Assembly: GCA_963728075.1 (NCBI GenBank)
Contig: CAVSIP010000001.1
Span: 248,001-312,000 of the forward strand
Origin: CAVSIP01 sp963728075
GTDB lineage: Bacteria > Actinomycetota > Actinomycetes > JAFAQI01 > DASSKL01
Direction: 5' to 3'
DNA: 64,000 bases
Shown here piece after piece: positions 1 through 8,939 of this stretch. The first letter of the stretch is position 1; each line of letters begins with the position of its first letter. A program made the position numbers and the translations under genes. The notes beneath the pieces were generated by a model, which was not told the origin of the DNA, searched no databases, and saw nothing but the letters and a program-made list of their open reading frames with translations.

Positions 1-157
1 CGCCGACGACGTGATCCGCCGGCTGGTGCGTGCCGAGCCGGCGGGCCGACCGGTGGTCGTGGTGTCGAGTGATCGCGAGGTCGCCGACGACGTCCGCGCG
101 GCGGGCGCCTGGCCGGTCCCCTCCGCCGTGTTCGCCCGGCTCGTGGAGCGCGGCTGA
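1..157 (+). CDS. NYN (YacP-like) domain protein, C-terminal fragment
   Basis: Only the last 51 codons are inside the window; the gene starts upstream of base 1. The visible tail has a run of hydrophobic valines followed by SSDREVADD and ends just after a short helix. This matches the C-terminal strand and conserved Asp of NYN/PIN-like ribonuclease folds (YacP family). In actinobacteria a NYN protein commonly precedes a C40 peptidase gene, as seen here 400 bases downstream. The family call rests on a short stretch plus context. Confidence 0.5.
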   Translation, partial: ADDVIRRLVRAEPAGRPVVVVSSDREVADDVRAAGAWPVPSAVFARLVERG

Positions 158-232
158 GCGGCGAACTTGTCGGACCCCACTCGTACGGTCGCGTCGACGG
201 CGGCCGGGCGGCAGCCGGAAGGAGGGACGGTC

Positions 233-421
233 ATGATCATCGACTGCGACGGCTGCGCGGTGCGGGGCGACGCCTGCGGGGACTGCGTCGTCTCCGCCCT
301 GCTCGGGCCGCGTCCGGACGTCCTCGAGATGGATGCCGGCGAGCAGGCCGCCCTGGCGGTGCTCGCGGACGGCGGGCTCCTGCCCCCGCTGCGGCTGGTG
401 CCGCGCCGCGCGGCCGGATGA
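233..421 (+). CDS. small conserved cysteine protein, possible zinc binder
   Basis: A 62-residue protein. The ATG at 233 is chosen because GGAAGGAGG at 219-227 is a strong ribosome binding site at the usual distance; the reading frame is open further upstream but without such a site. The N-terminus has Cys5, Cys8, Cys14 and Cys17 in a C-x2-C-x5-C-x2-C arrangement, which suggests a small metal site. The rest is a predicted helix and a proline/leucine-rich tail. It lies between the NYN gene and the NlpC/P60 gene, where actinobacteria often carry a short hypothetical protein. Function unknown. Confidence 0.6.
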   Translation: MIIDCDGCAVRGDACGDCVVSALLGPRPDVLEMDAGEQAALAVLADGGLLPPLRLVPRRAAG

Positions 422-465
422 GTGTAACGGCGCCGCGGTGGGGTAGTTGCCCCGGTTCACCCCCG

Positions 466-495
466 TTGCCATTGTCACGATTTGCTCACTATGGT
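466..495 (+). promoter_or_regulatory. sigma70-type promoter upstream of the NlpC/P60 gene
   Basis: TTGCCA at 466-471 and TATGGT at 490-495 are separated by 18 bases. This predicts a start near 502 and a leader of about 60 nt before the GTG at 563. It falls in the only non-coding gap between the small Cys protein and the peptidase gene. Prediction by motif only. Confidence 0.4.
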
Positions 496-562
496 GCCGT
501 TCGGCCGCGTGAGCGCTCCGCGGCCGTTCCGCTCAGCACCCTGGTGAGGAGGGCCGCCGTCC

Positions 563-1591
563 GTGGCGACCATGATCCGATGCCGTGCACGCGTCGTGAC
601 CCGTGTGCTGGTGGCCGCCGTCGCGGCCTGCGTGGCACTCCCACTGGCGGCCGGCTCCGCCGGCGCCGACCCGACGGCGAGTGTCGACCAGGTCCGGGCC
701 CGCGTCGACGCGCTCGGCGAGCAGATGAACGCCGTCGTCGAGCAGTACAACGCCGTGCAGGAACGGCTCGGCGCCGCCCAGCAGAGCCGGGCCCAGCTGC
801 GGCGGCGGCTGGCTGCCGACCAGGCTGAGCTACGCGGCCTGCAGGCCCGCATCGGCCGCTTCGCGGCGGCGGCGTACCGCCAGGGCGGGATGCCCAGCCC
901 CGTCATGGCGCTGCTCGGCGCCGAGGACCCGGCCCAGTCGCTGGCGCGGGCGCAGTCGCTGGACGTCATCGGGCACCACCAGGCCGACCTCATCGAGCAG
1001 ATGCGGTCGGTGCGGCACCGGGTCGCCGATGCCGAGGATGGGGCCCGGCGCGCCGTCGAGGCGGCCAAGGCGCTGCAGCGGGAGGCGGCGGCGAAGAAGG
1101 GGCGCATCGAGCAGATGCTGCAGGCGCAGCGGGCCGAGCTGGCCCGGCTGCAGGCCTCGCAGCGGGCGCGCTACTTCGCCGAGCGCGCGCAGGAGGCGTC
1201 GTCCTGGGCGGCGCTGCGCGGCTCGTACACCGGGCCCGCCTCGGGGCGGGCCGGTGCCGCGGTGCGCTTCGCGTACGACCAGCTCGGCAAGCCGTACGTC
1301 TACGGCGCCGCGGGCCCGAACTCCTACGACTGCTCGGGGCTGACCATGCGGGCGTGGGAGGCCGGCGGGGTCTCGCTGCCGCACAACGCGGAGATGCAGC
1401 AGCAGAGCACGCGGTCGGTGTCTCCGTCGGACATCCAGCCCGGTGACCTGGTGTTCTTCGGCTCGCCCGCCTACCACGTGGGCATCTACATCGGCGGCGG
1501 GAAGATCATCGAGGCCCCGCACAGCGGCGACGTCGTGAAGATCATCGCGCTGTCGAGGATGCCGACCCCCTCGGGGATCGGCCGGCCCTAG
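563..1591 (+). CDS. NlpC/P60 (C40) peptidoglycan endopeptidase with coiled coil
   Basis: A 342-residue secreted cell-wall hydrolase expected to cut gamma-D-Glu/meso-DAP peptide bonds during division or growth. It has a signal peptide in the first 36 residues (ending near AGSAGAD), then a long Ala/Arg/Gln-rich coiled coil (about 40-215), then a C-terminal NlpC/P60 domain. Cys257 in YDCSGL is the nucleophile, His305 in YHVGIY the base and His320 in APHSGD the third catalytic residue. The start is a GTG with GAGGAGGG upstream. RipA-like enzymes and Rv2190c have the same layout, and Rv2190c also lies close to pimB. The coiled coil may auto-inhibit the catalytic domain, as in related proteins (inference). 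Confidence 0.9.
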   Translation: MATMIRCRARVVTRVLVAAVAACVALPLAAGSAGADPTASVDQVRARVDALGEQMNAVVEQYNAVQERLGAAQQSRAQLRRRLAADQAELRGLQARIGRFAAAAYRQGGMPSPVMALLGAEDPAQSLARAQSLDVIGHHQADLIEQMRSVRHRVADAEDGARRAVEAAKALQREAAAKKGRIEQMLQAQRAELARLQASQRARYFAERAQEASSWAALRGSYTGPASGRAGAAVRFAYDQLGKPYVYGAAGPNSYDCSGLTMRAWEAGGVSLPHNAEMQQQSTRSVSPSDIQPGDLVFFGSPAYHVGIYIGGGKIIEAPHSGDVVKIIALSRMPTPSGIGRP

Positions 1592-1713
1592 CGGCTCTCC
1601 TGGTCGGCGCCGATCCTGCCCGGCTGCGCCCGCGCGGGTTCCGCGTGCGCCACACTGGGTGACGGCCGGCTCACCGAGGCCGGTCCGGGGAGGCTGTGCT
1701 CGTGGGAGGTGTC

Positions 1714-2604
1714 GTGCGGGATCTCGTCGTGCTCGCGTTGAGCGACGACGGGACGTCCCTGCTGCTCGCGGCCCGCCCCGACGCGGCCCGCCCCACTCAC
1801 CGGCTTCCGGTGGACGACCGGCTCCATGCGGCGCTGCGCGGGTCGCTGCCGGCACCGGCGCAGCGGCCGAGCGCGCTGTCCCCCCGGGAGATCCAGGCCC
1901 GGTTGCGGGCGGGGGAGTCGCCGGAGCAGGTCGCGAGGGTCGCCGGCGTGCCGGTGGCCCGGGTGCTGCGCTACGCCGACCCGGTGCTGGCCGAGCGGGC
2001 CCGCATGGTGGACGAGGCGCGGGCCGCCCGCACCACCCGGCAGCGCTCCGGCGCGTCCGTGCTGCCCGTCGGCGAGGCCGTCGACCGACATCTCGCCGAG
2101 ACCTCCGGGCTGCGCCCGGAGAGCGTCGAGTGGACCGCCCGCCGCCGCGACGACGGCACCTGGGTGGCGGCCCTGCACTACGTGGCCCGGGGGCGGGCCC
2201 GGTCCGCGGAGTGGTCATGGGACCCGGCCGCCCGCCAGGTCGCGGCCCTCGACCCGCTGGCGGCCAAGCTCGGGCACGTGGCCTCCGGCGCGGCGAAGGC
2301 AGGCGGCAAGAAGCGTCCGGCGAAGTCCGGGCAGTCCGGCGCCGGCCGCTCCGGCGCGGGGAAGCCGATCTCCGCCCGCAAGCCCAACGCGGCGCCTGCC
2401 CGCAAGCGCACCCCGGCCCGTCCGGCACCGAAACCGGTGGCGGAGGAGGCCCCGCAGCCGCGGACCGAGGGGGTCCGCGCGGCGCGCTCCGGCAACCGGC
2501 CGGAGGTCCCGTCCTGGTCCGACGTCCTGCTCGGCGTACGCACCCCCGCTCCCGCGGAGGGAGCACGGCGGCAGTCACGCGGACGTTCCCGCCGGCAGCC
2601 GTGA
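1714..2604 (+). CDS. sepH: SepH, cell division protein (DUF3071)
   Basis: A 296-residue protein matching SepH, the actinobacterial activator of FtsZ filament assembly. It starts with the typical RDLVVLALSDDGTSLLLA strand, followed by a helix-turn-helix (about 55-95, LSPREIQARLRAGESPEQVA), a conserved central region, and a basic Lys/Ala/Pro-rich disordered tail from about 190. The frame is open from GTG 1696, but GGGAGG at 1703-1708 is well placed for the GTG at 1714, which fits the family N-terminus better. The stop overlaps the next gene by GTGA at 2601, implying co-translation. Confidence 0.85.
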   Translation: MRDLVVLALSDDGTSLLLAARPDAARPTHRLPVDDRLHAALRGSLPAPAQRPSALSPREIQARLRAGESPEQVARVAGVPVARVLRYADPVLAERARMVDEARAARTTRQRSGASVLPVGEAVDRHLAETSGLRPESVEWTARRRDDGTWVAALHYVARGRARSAEWSWDPAARQVAALDPLAAKLGHVASGAAKAGGKKRPAKSGQSGAGRSGAGKPISARKPNAAPARKRTPARPAPKPVAEEAPQPRTEGVRAARSGNRPEVPSWSDVLLGVRTPAPAEGARRQSRGRSRRQP

Positions 2605-3341
2605 CCGCGATGCGCATCCGGGCCCTCGCCGGGCTGCTGGCGGCGGTCCTGGTAGCCGGGGTCGTGGTGGCGGTCACCGGCACGGCCGGCGGCGCCCGCG
2701 GGAGCGACCCGGTGGCCGCCGTGACTCCGACCGCCCTTCCGCTCGACCGCGCCATCCCGCGGCTGAACCTCGCACGCGCTGCGGTGCTGGCCGACGTGGT
2801 GCGCATCGACAGCGTGGCGAACCTGCTCGACGAGGTGCACGCCGCGGCGGCGACCGGAGACCCGGGCAAGGTCAGCGCCCAGCAGGACGTCGCGGCCCAG
2901 GTGGCGAAGGCGCAGGCCGTCGTGGCCCGCCTGCCGGACCGGGTGGCGCAGTACGCGGCAGCGCTGCAGGACCTGCATGCCGCCGACCGGGGACTGTCAG
3001 CGGCGCAGCGTGCGGCGGTGGGCGCCGTGGTCGAGCGCGGGCAGGCGGAGGCCGACGCGATCCGCGCGTTCATCCCGGTGGCCACGGCAGCGGTCTCGGC
3101 CTACGCCCGGCTGGCCGAGCGGGAGGCGCAGTGGTACGAGCGGGCGCGCTCCGGCTGGTACCGGTCCACCGCGGAGGCGGCGAACGCCTACGCGGTGGCG
3201 GTCGACGGCCTGCTCGGCGGTCTCGACCGGGCCCGGCACGACCTGGCGCAGGCCGACCGGGCGCGCAGCGACGCGAGCTCCGCCGAGACCGTGGCCGTCC
3301 AGCGCGCGCGGAACGCGTTCGCCGCCGGCATCCGCACCTAG
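2601..3341 (+). CDS. uncharacterised membrane-anchored or secreted helical protein
   Basis: A 246-residue protein with an N-terminal hydrophobic segment (residues 6-27, signal anchor or signal peptide). The remainder is almost entirely Ala/Arg/Glu-rich amphipathic helix with no cysteine and no catalytic motif I recognise. GTG at 2601 overlaps the sepH stop (GTGA); the ATG at 2610 is an alternative. Its TAG stop lies inside the -10 box of the next gene. Co-transcription with sepH suggests an envelope or division role, but this is only context. Confidence 0.7.
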   Translation: MTAMRIRALAGLLAAVLVAGVVVAVTGTAGGARGSDPVAAVTPTALPLDRAIPRLNLARAAVLADVVRIDSVANLLDEVHAAAATGDPGKVSAQQDVAAQVAKAQAVVARLPDRVAQYAAALQDLHAADRGLSAAQRAAVGAVVERGQAEADAIRAFIPVATAAVSAYARLAEREAQWYERARSGWYRSTAEAANAYAVAVDGLLGGLDRARHDLAQADRARSDASSAETVAVQRARNAFAAGIRT

Positions 3342-3350
3342 ACTCGACGC

Positions 3351-4697
3351 GTGGCTGAGCCGACCGCCCGTCGTGGGCTGCCGCGGGCCGTCGCGGCGGT
3401 GGCCGCCGCGATCGTGCTCGTGGGGGTGGGCGTCGTCGTGGGCGGCGGGCATGCCCCGACCGCACCGGACGACCGGACGGCCGCGCGGGAGCGCGTGGCG
3501 ACGTCGGTCGACCAGGCCCGGCTGCGGGAGCGGCAGAAGGGCGTCAACGCCGTGCTCGCCGAGCGAGCCAGGGCCGTACTCGCCCATGACCGCGCCGCCT
3601 TCCTGGCCACGGTCGACCCGCAGCAGCCGGCGTTCCGGACGGCTCAGGAGCAGCTGTTCGACAACCTTGCGAAGCTGCCGCTGGCGGAGTGGCGCTACGA
3701 CCTGCAGGCGAGCACGCCCCGCGAGCTGCCGCCGGACCTCGCCGCCCGGTACGGCCCGAGCGCGTACAGCCCCGCGGCCGTGGAGCTGCACTACCGGCTC
3801 GCGGACTTCGACCAGCGGTCGACGACGATCCCGCAGCACCCGACGTTCGTGCAGCGCAACGGCCACTGGCTGGTCGCGGGCGAGGACGACCTGAGCAGCC
3901 TGCGGACCGTCAAGGAGCCCTGGGACTTCGGCCCGGTGAGCGTGCTGGACGACGACGAGCGGGTGCTGGTCATCGGCCACCCCGGCGAGGCGCCGGTCAT
4001 GCGGACCGTTGCCGACGAGGTGGCCCGGGCGATCCCGCGGGTGACCGCGGTGTGGGGCACCGACTGGGCGCGGCGAGTGGTGGTCGTGGTCCCGCGCAGC
4101 CAGGACGAGATGCACTCGCTGGTCGGGGAGTACGGGGACCTCTCCCAGATCGCCGCCGTCGCCACTGCGGAGCTGGGCGAAGGATCGAGCGCCCGGTCGG
4201 CGGGCGGCGACCGGATCCTCGTGAACCCGGCCAACTTCGCCAAGCTCGGCCCGGTCGGCCGGCGGGTCGTGCTCACCCACGAGGTGACGCACGTCGCGAC
4301 CCGGGTCGTCACCCCCGACGCGATGCCCGACTGGCTGGTCGAGGGCTTCGCGGACCTGGTCGGCTATCGCGGCACGGGCGTCTCGGTGCCGGAGGCCGCC
4401 CGGGAGCTGGCCACCGAGGTCAGGGCGGGCAAGGTACCGGCCGCGCTGCCCGCGGACTCGGAGTTCGCCGGCGGCAACGATCGGCTGCCTCAGGTGTACG
4501 AGGAGGCGTGGCTGGCGTGCCGCATGGTCGCCGACCGGTACGGCGAGCAGACCGCGGTGCGCCTGTACCGGGCCGTGGGGCAGTCCAGTGACACCGGCAC
4601 GGCCGCCGCTGCCGACGGGCTGCACACGGTGCTCGGCGTGACCCTCGCGCAGTTCACCGCGCAGTGGCGGGACTACGTTCGCGCATCCCTGTCGTGA
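3351..4697 (+). CDS. membrane-anchored gluzincin-type zinc metalloprotease
   Basis: A 448-residue protein with one transmembrane helix near residues 12-32 and a large extracytoplasmic part. His310-Glu311-x-x-His314 (HEVTH) and Glu331 in WLVEGFADL give the HExxH plus downstream EGxA pattern of gluzincins (peptidase MA-like). The region before it is an NTF2-like or cystatin-like alpha/beta fold by appearance. A TAGACT -10 box ends six bases before the GTG start, so the mRNA may be leaderless even though the gene directly follows its neighbour. The stop overlaps the next gene (GTGA). Substrate unknown. Confidence 0.75.
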   Translation: MAEPTARRGLPRAVAAVAAAIVLVGVGVVVGGGHAPTAPDDRTAARERVATSVDQARLRERQKGVNAVLAERARAVLAHDRAAFLATVDPQQPAFRTAQEQLFDNLAKLPLAEWRYDLQASTPRELPPDLAARYGPSAYSPAAVELHYRLADFDQRSTTIPQHPTFVQRNGHWLVAGEDDLSSLRTVKEPWDFGPVSVLDDDERVLVIGHPGEAPVMRTVADEVARAIPRVTAVWGTDWARRVVVVVPRSQDEMHSLVGEYGDLSQIAAVATAELGEGSSARSAGGDRILVNPANFAKLGPVGRRVVLTHEVTHVATRVVTPDAMPDWLVEGFADLVGYRGTGVSVPEAARELATEVRAGKVPAALPADSEFAGGNDRLPQVYEEAWLACRMVADRYGEQTAVRLYRAVGQSSDTGTAAAADGLHTVLGVTLAQFTAQWRDYVRASLS

Positions 4698-5971
4698 CGG
4701 CGGCAGCCGATCGCCGCGCCCGGCTCGCGGCCGTGATCGTCCTGGCTCTCACGCTCGCCGCGGTGGTCGGCTGGACGACCCCGTGGTCGGTCATCCCGGG
4801 GCATGTCCCGGGAGGCGCGGCACCGACCGGCTGGCGAGACTACTTCTCGCCCGCGCTGCACGCGCGGGAGAACGCGTACCGGGCCGCCGTGCACCCGCCC
4901 TCGTACGCCGCGCTGCTGCTGTCGCTCGCGGTGACGCTCGGGCTCGGCTTCTCCCCGCTGGGGGCGCGGTTGACCGCGCTGCTGGCGCGACCCGTTCGCG
5001 GGCACTGGGTCGCGGCCGTCGTGCTCGGCGCGGCTGCCGTGGTCGCCCTGGCCTGGCTGGTGGCGCTGCCGTTCGACGCGCGGGCTCACGTCGTCGCGCG
5101 GGACTACGGGCTGACCCACCAGGGCTGGGGCGGCTGGGCCGGCGACCGGCTGCGCAACCTCGCGGTCAGCGTGGTGCCGACGGTGCTCGGTGTGCTGGCC
5201 CTGTTCGCCCTCGCCCGCCGCTTCCCGCGCCGCTGGTGGCTGCCGACGGCAGTCGGCGCCGGTGCGCTGACCGTCCTGCTGTCGTTCGCCTACCCGCTCG
5301 TCGTCGAGCCGGTCTTCAACACCTTCCACCGGATGCCGAGCGGGCCGCTGCGGACGTCGCTGCTGCAGCTGGCACGCGCGGACGGCGTACCGGTGCAGGA
5401 CGTGCTCGTCGCCGACGCGTCGCGCCGGACGACGTCGCTCAACGCGTACGTGTCCGGCTTCGGCAGCACCCGGCGGATCGTGGTCTACGACACGCTGCTT
5501 GCCAGCGCGCCGCCGGACGAGGTGCGCCTGATCGTGGCGCACGAGCTGGGGCACGCCACGTTCGACGACGTCCTGCACGGGACGGCAGAGGGTGCGCTGG
5601 GCGCGACCTTCGGGATCGTCGTGCTGTCCTTCGCGCTGTCGTCCTCGCGGGTGCGCCGGGCGGCCGGCGTGACGACCCTGCGCGACGGGCGGGCGGTGGC
5701 GCTGGTCATCGCGACGGTGACGGTGCTGTCAACGCTGTCCGGACCGGTGCAGAACCTCGTCTCCCGGCACATCGAGTCACGCGCCGACTGGCACGCGTTG
5801 CAGCTCACGGGGGAGCCGGGCACCTTCCAGGCGGCCATGCGCCGGCTCGCCGAGCGTGGTCTGGCCAACCTCGATCCGGCCCCCCTGACGTACGTGTGGT
5901 TCACCGGCCATCCGACCCCACCGCAGCGGATGGCGATGGCCGTCGACTGGGAACGGCTGCGCGGGCGATGA
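4694..5971 (+). CDS. M48-family CAAX-prenyl-protease-like membrane metallopeptidase
   Basis: A 425-residue polytopic membrane protein. His283-Glu284-x-x-His287 (AHELGHA) and Glu361 in IESRAD are the zinc site of the Ste24/HtpX-type M48 family. Hydrophobic helices occur near residues 10-28, 75-95, 110-135, 155-180 and 195-215, with two more on each side of the second motif. The GTG at 4694 is chosen for its GTGA overlap with the upstream protease; the frame is open a little further upstream. Bacterial homologues act in membrane protein quality control. Prenyl-protein processing is unlikely here. Confidence 0.85.
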   Translation: MTAAADRRARLAAVIVLALTLAAVVGWTTPWSVIPGHVPGGAAPTGWRDYFSPALHARENAYRAAVHPPSYAALLLSLAVTLGLGFSPLGARLTALLARPVRGHWVAAVVLGAAAVVALAWLVALPFDARAHVVARDYGLTHQGWGGWAGDRLRNLAVSVVPTVLGVLALFALARRFPRRWWLPTAVGAGALTVLLSFAYPLVVEPVFNTFHRMPSGPLRTSLLQLARADGVPVQDVLVADASRRTTSLNAYVSGFGSTRRIVVYDTLLASAPPDEVRLIVAHELGHATFDDVLHGTAEGALGATFGIVVLSFALSSSRVRRAAGVTTLRDGRAVALVIATVTVLSTLSGPVQNLVSRHIESRADWHALQLTGEPGTFQAAMRRLAERGLANLDPAPLTYVWFTGHPTPPQRMAMAVDWERLRGR

Positions 5972-7083
5972 GGAAGACGCTCGTCGTGACCAACGACTTC
6001 CCGCCGCGGCCGGGCGGGATCCAGGCGTTCGTGCACTCGCTGGCGCTGGCGCTGCCCGCCTCGTCGCTGGTGGTGTACGCATCGCGCTGGCGCGGGTGGC
6101 AGGAGTTCGACCGGGCCCAGCCGTTCCCCGTCATCCGCGAGGACACGGGCATGCTGCTCCCCACGCCGTCCGTACGCCGCCGCGCGGCGGACATCGCCCG
6201 TGCCGAGGGCTGCGAGGCGGTGTGGTTCGGCGCAGCCGCGCCGCTGGGGCTCATGGCACCCGGGCTCGCCCTGCGCCCGGCGGTGGCGTCGACGCACGGA
6301 CACGAGGTCGGCTGGGCCCGGCTACCCGTCGCGCGGCAGCTGCTGCGGCGGGTGGCCGCCGGCACCGACACGGTGACCTACCTGAACGAGTTCACCAGGT
6401 CCCGCCTCGCCCCGGCGCTCGGACGCCATCGCGACCGGCTGCGCGTCCTGCACTCCGGTGTCGACCCCGACGCCTTCCGGCCCGGCTGCGGTGGGCAGGC
6501 AGTCCGTGAGCGGCTGGGCCTGGCGGGGCGGCCGGTCGTGGTCTGCGTCTCACGGCTGGTCCCGCGCAAGGGGCAGGACGTGCTCGTCCGGGCTCTTCCG
6601 CTGGTGCAGCGGACGGTCCCCGACGCCGCCCTGCTGCTCGTCGGCGGCGGTCCGTACCGGTCGGGCCTGGAGCGGCTCACCCGGGAGGCCGGGGTGGCGG
6701 CGTCCGTGGTGTTCACCGGTTCGGTGCCCTGGGCGGAGCTGCCCGCGCACTACGACGCGGGGGACGTCTTCGCCATGCCGTGCCGGGACCGCCGAGGTGG
6801 GATCGAGGTCGAAGGGCTCGGCATCGTCTTCCTCGAGGCGTCGGCGACCGGACTGCCCGTCGTAGCCGGGCGCTCCGGCGGGTCGCCGGACGCCGTGCTC
6901 GAGGGCGAGTCCGGGTTCGTCGTGGACGGCCGGTCGGAGTCGGCCGTCGCCGGACGGTTGGTGGAGCTGCTGACCGACCCGGCTCGGGCGCGGGCGATGG
7001 GCGAGCGCGGGCGCGCCTGGGTGCAGGCGGAGTGGCGCTGGGAGGTCCAGGCCGGGCGGCTGGCGGACTATCTCTCTGGGTGA
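5968..7083 (+). CDS. pimB: PimB-like GT4 mannosyltransferase
   Basis: A 371-residue GT-B glycosyltransferase of family 4. The N-terminus has the nucleotide-fold start LVVTNDFPPRPGGIQ, typical of PimB' (GDP-mannose-dependent phosphatidylinositol monomannoside mannosyltransferase). HGHEVGW appears in the first domain. VSRLVPRKGQDVLV and the EGLGIVFLE motif (Glu282 to Glu290, the E-x7-E catalytic signature) are in the second. Position close to a C40 peptidase matches Rv2188c/Rv2190c in mycobacteria. ATG 5968 overlaps the previous stop. The product would be a cytoplasmic-face enzyme making PIM2 glycolipids; another lipid mannosyltransferase specificity is possible. Confidence 0.8.
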   Translation: MRKTLVVTNDFPPRPGGIQAFVHSLALALPASSLVVYASRWRGWQEFDRAQPFPVIREDTGMLLPTPSVRRRAADIARAEGCEAVWFGAAAPLGLMAPGLALRPAVASTHGHEVGWARLPVARQLLRRVAAGTDTVTYLNEFTRSRLAPALGRHRDRLRVLHSGVDPDAFRPGCGGQAVRERLGLAGRPVVVCVSRLVPRKGQDVLVRALPLVQRTVPDAALLLVGGGPYRSGLERLTREAGVAASVVFTGSVPWAELPAHYDAGDVFAMPCRDRRGGIEVEGLGIVFLEASATGLPVVAGRSGGSPDAVLEGESGFVVDGRSESAVAGRLVELLTDPARARAMGERGRAWVQAEWRWEVQAGRLADYLSG

Positions 7084-7140
7084 CCGAATCGGGACCATGG
7101 ACCCGGGGACAGGACGTGGCGAAGCGGTCACACTCCGTGC

Positions 7141-8256
7141 ATGGCCCTCCCTGAGATGACGCGAGCGGAGTCGTTGCTGCTCATGCTCTGGGAAAGCCGG
7201 GGCACCGACCTGCTGCTCACGGCCGGCGCGCCGCCGCTGCTGCGCATCGGCGGCGAGCTGGTACCGGTCAGCAAGCAGGAGCCGCTGTCCGCCCTCGACA
7301 CCGAAGAGCTGCTGGACGAGGTCCTCGGCGCCGCCGGGCGGGAGGGCGACTTCGAAGGCTGCCACGAGCTCGACTTCGCCTTCACCTGGCAGAACCACGC
7401 CCGGGTGCGCGGGAACGCCTACCACCAGCGGGGCAGCGTGGCGCTCGCGCTGCGGATGATTCCGTACGAGATCCCGACGATGGACGAGCTGCGCGTTCCG
7501 CTGGCGATGCGGCGTACCACGGAGCTGCGCCGCGGTCTCGTGCTCGTGACCGGGCCCACCGGCGGCGGGAAGTCCACGCTGCTGGCCTCGCTCATCGACC
7601 ACATCAACAGCACCCGTCGGTGCCACATCATCACGATCGAGGACCCGATCGAGTACCTCCACCGGCACAAGCTCGCCGCCGTGGACCAGCGTGAGGTCGG
7701 CGACGACACCGCGGACTTCCCGAGCGCCCTTCGCTCCGCGCTGCGCGAGGACCCGGATGTCCTGCTCGTGGGGGAGATGCGCGACCAGGAGTCGATCCGG
7801 TTCGCGCTGACGATCGCGGAGACCGGTCATCTGGTGTTCGCGACCCTGCACACGAACGACGTGGCGCAGACTCTCGACCGCATCGTGGACGAGTTTCCCG
7901 CCGAGCACCAGAGCCAGGTCCGGGTGCAGCTCGCGAGCACGCTGACGGCCATCTGCTACCAGCGGCTGCTGCCCCGCGTCGGCGGCGGGCTCGTGGCCGC
8001 GCACGAGGTTCTCGTCGCGACGTCCGCGATCCGCAACCTCATCCGGGAGGGCAAGGCCAACCAGCTGCGCAACAACCTGGTCACGGGCCAGCAGGACGGC
8101 ATGCAGACCCTCGAGATGTCGCTGAACGAGCTCATCCTCGCGGGCCTCGTCGACCCGGAGGAAGCCCTCGCGGTGAGCCTCTACCCCAAGGAGGTGCTCC
8201 ACCCGGTGGCGGAGGTGCCCTCGCCCGAACCGACCGCCCGGGCCGCCGCGAGCTGA
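7141..8256 (+). CDS. pilT: PilT-like type IV pilus retraction ATPase
   Basis: A 371-residue secretion ATPase of the PilT branch. It has an N-terminal PAS-like domain (1-110), Walker A GPTGGGKS at about residues 138-145, an Asp box (ITIEDPIEYLH), Walker B (DVLLVGEMRD), and a His box (GHLVFATLHTNDV). The C-terminus carries the usual helical motif with LIREGKANQLRN. It drives pilus disassembly at the cytoplasmic face of the PilC platform. The gene lies on the strand opposite the pilB operon, with DUF429 between. A CACACT box six bases before the ATG is the nearest promoter-like sequence. Confidence 0.92.
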   Translation: MALPEMTRAESLLLMLWESRGTDLLLTAGAPPLLRIGGELVPVSKQEPLSALDTEELLDEVLGAAGREGDFEGCHELDFAFTWQNHARVRGNAYHQRGSVALALRMIPYEIPTMDELRVPLAMRRTTELRRGLVLVTGPTGGGKSTLLASLIDHINSTRRCHIITIEDPIEYLHRHKLAAVDQREVGDDTADFPSALRSALREDPDVLLVGEMRDQESIRFALTIAETGHLVFATLHTNDVAQTLDRIVDEFPAEHQSQVRVQLASTLTAICYQRLLPRVGGGLVAAHEVLVATSAIRNLIREGKANQLRNNLVTGQQDGMQTLEMSLNELILAGLVDPEEALAVSLYPKEVLHPVAEVPSPEPTARAAAS

Positions 8257-8936
8257 TGGCTCCTCCCGCCCACACCCGACTGAGCCGCGGTCCGCGCCTG
8301 CCCTACCAGCTGGTGGCTGGAGTGGAGCCCCACGCGACCGGCTGGCTGGTCGCGTCGGGAAAGCTGCTCGGTGCCCAGCTGTACCCCGAGGAGCCGCGCA
8401 TCGTGGCGACCCTGCAGGAGATCCTCGACGCGAGCCCCGAGTACGCCGCGGTCGCCCTGCACGTACCGATCGGCCTGCCCGACGAGGTGACGCCCGACGG
8501 ACGAGCCTGCGAGCGGGCGGCGAGGGAGCTGCTCGGCTGCCCTCGGGGGCACGCCGTCCGGTCCGCTCCCGGCTCTGGTCAGCCTGCTGACGCGCGCGTC
8601 CTGGAGGCCGCGGCGGAGCTGCACTCCTACCACCAGCGGCGGGTGGTGGAGACGCACCCGGAGCTCGCCTTCCACCAGCTCAACGGTGACGTCCCGCTGC
8701 GGTACGCCCCGGGAACGCCACGGGGGCGGGCCGAGCGGGTGGCGCTCCTGCTGCACCGCATGGATGGTGCGGAGCGCATCCTCGACGCGGCGTTGCCGGG
8801 GGTGCCTCCGCGGCTTCTGGTCGACGCCTGCGCGGACCTCTGGACGGCGCGCCGGGTCGTCGCGCGCGCCGTCCGCCGCGTGCCTGAACTCCCCGAGTGG
8901 AACGCGCAGGGACTGCGCATGGAGCTGGTCTGGTAG
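8256..8936 (+). CDS. DUF429 family protein
   Basis: A 226-residue protein with the DUF429 (predicted RNase H-like nuclease) pattern. It has an N-terminal GVEPHATGWLVA strand-turn in place of the usual GxDxxxxGW, then a VALHVPIGLPD segment, a central basic stretch and VVETHPELAFHQLNG, which is the family's conserved E-x-HPE region. Start and previous stop overlap by one base (TGATG). The C-terminus converges on the prepilin operon with a three-base gap. No link to pili is known; it may simply be co-transcribed with pilT. Biochemical activity is unproven for this family. Confidence 0.75.
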   Translation: MAPPAHTRLSRGPRLPYQLVAGVEPHATGWLVASGKLLGAQLYPEEPRIVATLQEILDASPEYAAVALHVPIGLPDEVTPDGRACERAARELLGCPRGHAVRSAPGSGQPADARVLEAAAELHSYHQRRVVETHPELAFHQLNGDVPLRYAPGTPRGRAERVALLLHRMDGAERILDAALPGVPPRLLVDACADLWTARRVVARAVRRVPELPEWNAQGLRMELVW

Positions 8937-8939
8937 CGG

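Noticed and set aside
830..3085. Very long antisense frames opposite the NlpC/P60 and sepH genes, and similar ones elsewhere
   Set aside because: High GC suppresses stop codons; composition (Arg/Ala/Pro-rich) and lack of motifs mark them as shadows.
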